A DNA stretch of 64,000 nucleotides, taken from contig CAZSTS010000005.1 in NCBI GenBank assembly GCA_964609965.1, positions 62,001 through 126,000 on the forward strand. Reading direction: 5' to 3'. Of the stretch, positions 59,487-64,000 are shown one piece after another. The DNA comes from JAHJDR01 sp964609965 (GTDB taxonomy: Bacteria; UBA10199; JADGCS01). Below the pieces are notes generated by a model. That model was given only the letters and a program-made list of their open reading frames with translations. It was not told the DNA's origin and did no database searches. Each line of letters opens with the position of its first letter. Positions within the stretch are counted from its first letter, which is position 1. The position numbers and the translations under genes were made by a program.

Positions 59487-60932
59487 ATGAGAAAATTTAT
59501 TTTTTTAACATTCATAGCAACAATTCTTCTCCAATTCTCCTGCGCCACAGGTCCTAGCTCTAGTGCTATGGGTACGGCAACAGCCAATGTAACCACAGGC
59601 TCTGTTGATGTTGGGGTTGATCAAATTTTTACCGTGACGTTTAGTGTGGCAGTTAAAAGCTCTACTGTCACAAGTGACACTTTCTTTGTGGTGCCTATTG
59701 CAGAATCTAGTTCCAATTTGAAGTTTGCTACATTTGATTCGGAAGTATGTGTTGGGTTATATGCAATAGAAGGCACAGTAACCTGCACATCAGCGACTAT
59801 TTGTTCATTCACGCCATCAGAAGAATTAGAGGGTGAAGCAGACTATGCTATTTGCTTAACATCAGGTATTCAGTTTGAAGATGTGAATACATATGGCTAC
59901 TTAGAAGCTTTTACAGAAATGTTTACGACAGAGGCTGACGAAGGAGAAGAAGTAGTAGTAGATTCATCTTATGCTGTGGGTGGTACTGTGACTGGTTTGT
60001 CTGGCACAGTTGTTTTACAGAACAATTCATCTGATGATCTGACTATTACAGAAAATGACAATTTTGCCTTTGATACAGAAATAGAATCAGGTGAAACATA
60101 TACAGTGACTGTGAAAACACAACCAGCATCACAAACATGTACTGTAACACAGGGAACAGGAACCATTAGCGATGAAGATATTACAAATGTAAGTGTGACA
60201 TGTTCAAATAATGCGGTGTACTATGATGTGACCCCATCAGGAACAAGTGTTACAATCACACCTGCTTCAGCTCAAGAAGTTGCAAGTGGTAGCACTAAAT
60301 CCTTTACCATAACAGCTGCTGGCGACAATACGGTTACCAACATAGTTGGAGGTACATGTCCGGCAGGATCGTGGAGTGGAAACACCTACACAACAGGTGC
60401 CATCAGTGCTGACTGTACAGTGACTTTTTCAGCATACAAATATATTTATGTTTATATGTCAGAAAATAAAATGTTGGGCAATGCTGTTGGTGATAGAGAG
60501 ACGAGCACAACTATTTGTGAAGATGGCTATACAGCCAGAAACTTAGATGCTTTAAACTGTGAAAATTATCTAGCATTGTTGGGTTATACTGCTGACAATG
60601 GTGTGCAGGATGTGCCTGATAACTATGATTTGCCAACCAATATACCTTTTGCTGTTCCAGATGACACAGAGGTGGCAAGTGGATGGGATAATCTTATTGA
60701 TAATGATCCTCCTTTAGCCTTGTATGATGGTGGTGGTGTTCCAGAGATTCCTGATTCGAGTGCTTGGGTAGGTTTTTTCAAAGGTGGAGGTGTTGGGGGT
60801 GTTTGCTCAGAATGGGAAGGTGCTGGCTCAGGTACTGTAGCGATATTTTTGAATGCGCTTAATGACAGCTGGAGCGGTTTAGGAGGTAATTGCGAGGTGT
60901 TGACTTATCGTATTTTGTGTCTGTGTTGGTAA
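59487..60932 (+). CDS. Multidomain Ig-like lipoprotein
   Basis: This 481-aa lipoprotein has a signal peptide ending LQFSC (Cys19). The mature part begins with a bacterial Ig-like (Big_5-type) domain (about 35-150: VDVGVDQIFTVTFSVAVKSS). A module around VGGTVTGLSGTVVLQNNSSD with a paired-Cys end (about 165-240) and a PSGTSVTITPASAQEV module (about 245-320) follow. The C-terminal about 160 residues contain ICEDGYTARN, SAWVGFF, CSEWEG and a final CEVLTYRILCLCW. This is vaguely like the lectin/endostatin-like DUF1554 fold seen in spirochaete lipoproteins (low confidence). It may be a surface or matrix protein working with the upstream OmpA protein. Confidence 0.75.
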   Translation: MRKFIFLTFIATILLQFSCATGPSSSAMGTATANVTTGSVDVGVDQIFTVTFSVAVKSSTVTSDTFFVVPIAESSSNLKFATFDSEVCVGLYAIEGTVTCTSATICSFTPSEELEGEADYAICLTSGIQFEDVNTYGYLEAFTEMFTTEADEGEEVVVDSSYAVGGTVTGLSGTVVLQNNSSDDLTITENDNFAFDTEIESGETYTVTVKTQPASQTCTVTQGTGTISDEDITNVSVTCSNNAVYYDVTPSGTSVTITPASAQEVASGSTKSFTITAAGDNTVTNIVGGTCPAGSWSGNTYTTGAISADCTVTFSAYKYIYVYMSENKMLGNAVGDRETSTTICEDGYTARNLDALNCENYLALLGYTADNGVQDVPDNYDLPTNIPFAVPDDTEVASGWDNLIDNDPPLALYDGGGVPEIPDSSAWVGFFKGGGVGGVCSEWEGAGSGTVAIFLNALNDSWSGLGGNCEVLTYRILCLCW

Positions 60933-61157
60933 AAATATATGAGGGTCAAGGCTTGATTATATACAGGATAAACAAAACCTATGACCCGCTCTAAAGAAGC
61001 AAGGCTCCACATATTTGCCTTGCCTTTTTAACGTGACTAACGCGCTTACTTATCCTCGCTGAAAGTTCGGATACGCTTGTTTAAGAGCAGCTGTTTTCAG
61101 CTTCGCTACACTATGCCGTGGCAGGCCCCTTCGTATCGAAGGAAGAGATCATTCTAA
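60933..61157 (+). terminator. Intergenic region with terminator
   Basis: GCAAGGC/GCCTTGC around TCCACATATTT (60999-61023) is followed by CTTTTT: a rho-independent terminator for the lipoprotein gene. It belongs to the hairpin family also at 11338-11364. The rest holds GC-richer repeat-like sequence without a gene. Confidence 0.75.
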
Positions 61158-61265
61158 TTATTCAACAGCTTCAATCAAATCTTCCTTGCTTGATTGCAAA
61201 TAAATTCCAGTTGCTTGCAAAGAAGAGTGACCAAGCAACTTTTGTATTCGTTCTAAAGACACGTT
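61158..61265 (-). pseudogene. 3' remnant of a tyrosine recombinase gene
   Basis: The last about 34 codons before a stop read VSLERIQKLLGHSSLQATGI and then a Tyr, LQSSKEDLIEAVE. This is the C-terminal LGH...Y box of Xer/phage integrases, including the nucleophile. Directly upstream (61267 onward) the frame passes into the dispersed repeat also found at 57921, so the rest of the gene is lost. It differs from the intact integrase at 56187. Confidence 0.8.
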
Positions 61266-61266
61266 T

Positions 61267-61325
61267 CCGTCAAAAGTCCTTCGACTTGCGCTCAGGACGA
61301 GTAGAGGAACTACTTTTGATTTATT
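61267..61325. repeat. Dispersed repeat, copy of 57921-57979
   Basis: About 45 bp containing CCGTCAAAAGTCCTTCGACT and GCGCTCAGGACGAGTAGAGG are near-identical at both places, bounded by TCAAAAG and CTTTTGA. A shorter relative (GCCCTGAGCGACGAAGGAGT) lies at 57320-57339 beside the integrase. This copy abuts the recombinase remnant and the end of the next gene. Confidence 0.7.
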
Positions 61326-62475
61326 AAAAGTGTGTAGACGATGATATTCCCGAGACCACAACCTGATAGACAGTGGCAGAGGCACTTCCTGAGACATTTC
61401 GAAAGTAAAGATAAAATAGCAGTTCTGTCGAACCTGATAAGAAATCTGTGCTGGAGGTTGGAACCGAAGCATCTTCCTCGGTGATTTCACCGTTCGTGAA
61501 TTCAGTGTAGTTTATGCCATCACTAGAATATGACATTGTCCAACTGTCTGGCGTGGCCGTCAGTTTGACATAAATATCATTAAATAATGAACAATTGTGC
61601 GAAGCAGTCGCCATAAACTGGTCTCCGTGGTCGCTAAACCGCACAAAACAGTCGACATCATTCCCAAGACCAGAAATTCCGACTGCGGCATAGTTATAAG
61701 TATCCGGATTAGATAAAACTATACTAACATATTCAGCCGTACCAAAAGAGCTGTTTGTTGTTAACGAAATAACCATCTCGAAACCACTTTCGCTAACCGA
61801 TACACTCTCCTTTCTAAGGGTAATATCTAAATAATTAACAACTTCTTCAGAGGTGGCAGAATAATCGATGGTCTCATCTTCGACATTTATATTCAATACA
61901 CTGGAGATATCATCCCAAGAAGATAAAACCGTGCCGCCTATATTCGGGTTTGATAGTGTCCAACAGCTCCTTGAATCAATATTAAAATAGTCACTCATGG
62001 CACAACCATTAGTAAACTGATAAGTTAAGGCCTCAGGCAGAGCAGTGCCACTTGATCTAGTAATATCTGTATTTAACGTCAGTGTGCAATTCAGTAATTG
62101 ATACTCTGCAACAGTCCTGCTTGGAGAAGAATTCGTCACGGTAAATTCATTCCCAACAAGACCATCGTCTGCATCATCGCTTGATAGCACTACTGCAACA
62201 GATGGTTGATTCTCATCCGCGATATCTTCACATGTCACTGTAATGTTTCCCGCTGTCGTCACACTATCTTGATTCATCGCCGCAGGAAATGTAATTTCAA
62301 ACGACGTGAAATTTACACCCGTCGTTCCGGAACTATCTATAGTATTATCACTCGCATCTTTTACAGACATTGCAGGTTCATTGGTTATGCTTGGGTCGGA
62401 GCAACACATAGAGACATGATAGAGAAGAGGCATGATAGCAAAGAGTAATACCAATCTATATAGTCTGTTATCCAC
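61324..62475 (-). CDS. Ig-like lipoprotein of unknown function
   Basis: This 383-aa protein starts at a GTG preceded by AAAAGGGGATTATT. It has a signal peptide with lipobox-like VSMCC (about 21-25). The mature part opens with a Big_5-type Ig-like domain (about 30-150: GVNFTSFEITFPAAMNQDSV). A C-terminal beta-sandwich (about 185-375) resembles a concanavalin-like/laminin-G fold (NYLDITLRKESVSV, ATPDSWTMSYSSDGINYTEF). It is probably a surface-exposed outer-membrane lipoprotein. Its 3' end touches a dispersed repeat. Confidence 0.72.
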   Translation of the reverse strand: MDNRLYRLVLLFAIMPLLYHVSMCCSDPSITNEPAMSVKDASDNTIDSSGTTGVNFTSFEITFPAAMNQDSVTTAGNITVTCEDIADENQPSVAVVLSSDDADDGLVGNEFTVTNSSPSRTVAEYQLLNCTLTLNTDITRSSGTALPEALTYQFTNGCAMSDYFNIDSRSCWTLSNPNIGGTVLSSWDDISSVLNINVEDETIDYSATSEEVVNYLDITLRKESVSVSESGFEMVISLTTNSSFGTAEYVSIVLSNPDTYNYAAVGISGLGNDVDCFVRFSDHGDQFMATASHNCSLFNDIYVKLTATPDSWTMSYSSDGINYTEFTNGEITEEDASVPTSSTDFLSGSTELLFYLYFRNVSGSASATVYQVVVSGISSSTHF

Positions 62476-62873
62476 AATAATCCCCTTTTCGAATATTTAG
62501 TACCAGCCTACTCATGACCAGATTCAAGTACCCCGATATTTTCTGCTCTTATTATTCACATTCTACAGAAAAGCAACTTTGTGTCGATAGGCCAACTGCG
62601 TCGCGCCAAAGGTCGATTAGAAAAGAGGTCAAGTCTTGATTAAAGAAGAATTAGGGATTCGAACCGAAGTGAGCGCCGAGCAGGTGCGAGGAAAAGTGCT
62701 TTTGCAAAGAACGGAAGTACGTCAGCACAAAATCAACTCTGATCTTTAAAATTCCTCTACGAAATCAGGGCATTAAGACTAAACATTAAAGCATTTAAAT
62801 AACTGTAGTCATATGTTGTTTGAATCGATATAATAGAGGGTAGTAATCTTTTTTTCTATAATAAGGGGGCATT
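62476..62873. repeat. Intergenic region with tRNA-derived repeat
   Basis: Divergent promoters for the two lipoprotein genes lie here. At about 62649-62664 ATTAGGGATTCGAACC repeats the tRNA-Lys T-arm region. The following bases to about 62715 resemble, in inverted orientation, the spacer at 57590-57640 (AC-TTTTCCTCGC-TGCTCGGCG). No gene is seen. Confidence 0.5.
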
Positions 62874-64000
62874 ATGTATAGAATTATATTAGCTATGCTA
62901 CTCGCGATCAGCCTATTGGCCTGTGGCAGCAGCGAGACAAGCGAATTAGATACGACGGCAGTTTTGGATCTGAGCCAACTACCAAAGGCAACAGGTCCCA
63001 TGGCTGATGCATCAGAGTCAATTTCTGCAATGAATCTGAACCTACATGTTGCAACAACAGGAATGGTGATCGGCACGACAGATTCCAGCTTCTTTAGTTC
63101 ATCGAGCAGCCCAGCAGCATGTGAGACATTCAATCTCTTTAGAGAGGCGGTGACTTCAGCATCTCAGGCAGATATGATCATTTGTTTTGTTGGATATATG
63201 AATGACTATTTTAGCAGTGGTGTGACGGATGAAGACGGTAATCCTGTTAGTGATATAGATATTTACGATGGCGAGTATCATATATTCAATTTGACAATTA
63301 CTGGTGATGCTGGGGCTCCAGGACGTGTCAAGATGAAGTTAACAAAGAATGCAGCAGGAGAATCCATCGAGTCATTTGAGATGTTCATGTGTGCCTTAGA
63401 CGGAGAGGATCTGGTGCAGAATGAATATGTAAGTCAGACGATAAGTGATTCAAATGAATTAACTATGACTGCCAGAGGGCAGAGCCAAGATACTGATGGT
63501 AGTGGTTGGCATGCTGTTGTTGCTGGTGGAATGTTAGATGATAGTGGAGCCTATCTTTCAAAGACAATCCAGATAACACATAGCGGTGAATGGGGTGATT
63601 ATGGTCCAAGCTGGGGAACGGGAACGTTGGTGCAGGCAGGCAGTGGTTTCTCGTTTTCTGGATATCGTGCGAATTTATATAATGAAGAAGTAAATTACGA
63701 TGCTGCCTATTCAGGTGGTGAAGTCTTAAATGCTACATCTTCTTCTCCATTGCTTATGGCCTTAGGTGACGGAGCTGCGAATCATGAGTCTTCTTGGGAC
63801 ATTGGTGGAATTGATTCTTGGGATGGCGATACCGGATTGTCAGTTGAGATTAATGACTTCACTACTGCTGCAAGTACTGAAGAAGTTCCAACTGTGTCAG
63901 AGACTCAAGAATCGATCGCATTTGAACCAGCTCAGGGATGGGATTGCAGTGACGATGTTAGCGTTGGTATTCTTACTATGCCGGAAGTGCAATTTTCTGA
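62874..64000 (+). CDS. Lipoprotein, partial (C-terminus beyond right edge)
   Basis: The ATG at 62874 follows AAGGGGGC and opens a frame to the end of the window (375 codons visible). The signal peptide ends in lipobox SLLAC (Cys16), then GSSETSELDTT. The mature part has hydrophobic-polar strands and four or more Cys (ACETFNLF, MIICFVGYM, MFMCALDGEDL, WDCSDDVSVG), looks secreted and folded, and has no recognised family. Its codon use and lipobox match the other backbone lipoproteins here. Confidence 0.75.
   Translation, partial: MYRIILAMLLAISLLACGSSETSELDTTAVLDLSQLPKATGPMADASESISAMNLNLHVATTGMVIGTTDSSFFSSSSSPAACETFNLFREAVTSASQADMIICFVGYMNDYFSSGVTDEDGNPVSDIDIYDGEYHIFNLTITGDAGAPGRVKMKLTKNAAGESIESFEMFMCALDGEDLVQNEYVSQTISDSNELTMTARGQSQDTDGSGWHAVVAGGMLDDSGAYLSKTIQITHSGEWGDYGPSWGTGTLVQAGSGFSFSGYRANLYNEEVNYDAAYSGGEVLNATSSSPLLMALGDGAANHESSWDIGGIDSWDGDTGLSVEINDFTTAASTEEVPTVSETQESIAFEPAQGWDCSDDVSVGILTMPEVQFS

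Overview
The window comes from an AT-rich, Gram-negative bacterium. It encodes many Sec-exported lipoproteins, two OmpA-domain outer-membrane proteins, giant multiheme c-type cytochromes (including the CxxxxCH motif known from Geobacter-type proteins), a regulator of the TIGR02147 family and a recurrent C-terminal Gly-Cys-x-Leu plus membrane-helix tail. Together these point to a deltaproteobacterial-grade lineage (Desulfobacterota, Bdellovibrionota or Myxococcota sense). No rRNA or ribosomal marker is present, so the exact placement is inference.

Layout. 1-11.2 kb is a multiheme cytochrome cluster: a partial 4-heme protein (minus, running off the left edge), a plus-strand operon of a 19-motif lipoprotein cytochrome, a 10-motif repeat cytochrome and a Ca-binding-repeat surface protein, then a minus-strand beta-propeller protein with 15 CxxCH motifs. 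At 11.66 kb a clear TPP riboswitch precedes an unrecognised polytopic membrane protein. 13.2-30.5 kb is envelope and housekeeping DNA: a lipoprotein with an internal pilin-like helix, an OmpA protein co-transcribed with a beta-propeller/Ig adhesin-like protein, beta-helix proteins, a PlsC-esterase fusion, a TIGR02147 regulator with two paralogous lipoproteins, and srkA.

30.8-57.5 kb is foreign DNA. Three copies of the same 43-bp 3' end of tRNA-Lys(CUU), at 30837, 41566 and inside the intact tRNA at 57412, delimit two tandem genomic islands. Island 1 (30.84-41.57 kb) holds a nitrilase-family enzyme, two different AbiEi/AbiEii-type toxin-antitoxin pairs with palindromic operators, a decayed RecB/RNase H-like nuclease fragment, and a 1374-aa HTH + PD-(D/E)XK + STAND-type NTPase protein that looks like an Avs-like antiphage protein. 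Island 2 (41.57-57.41 kb) holds a retron-type reverse transcriptase with an XRE HTH gene, a small basic ORF and a candidate msr-msd RNA. Three nuclease genes (RecB/RNase H-like, YhcG-type, HNH) lie directly downstream on the same strand. Next come a complete type I restriction-modification operon, a replication-relaxation protein with a VirD4/TraG-like coupling protein (mobilisation), then an excisionase and a tyrosine integrase beside the tRNA.

57.5-64 kb returns to envelope genes: a second OmpA paralogue, Ig-like lipoproteins, a lipoprotein running off the right edge, and a 3' remnant of another tyrosine recombinase. Palindromic repeat families are scattered throughout. One family has inserted in frame into a nuclease gene of island 2.

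The most promising undescribed items are the retron-plus-three-nucleases cluster, the HTH/nuclease/STAND protein, the TPP riboswitch ahead of an unknown membrane protein, and the lipoprotein with an internal pilin-like segment.
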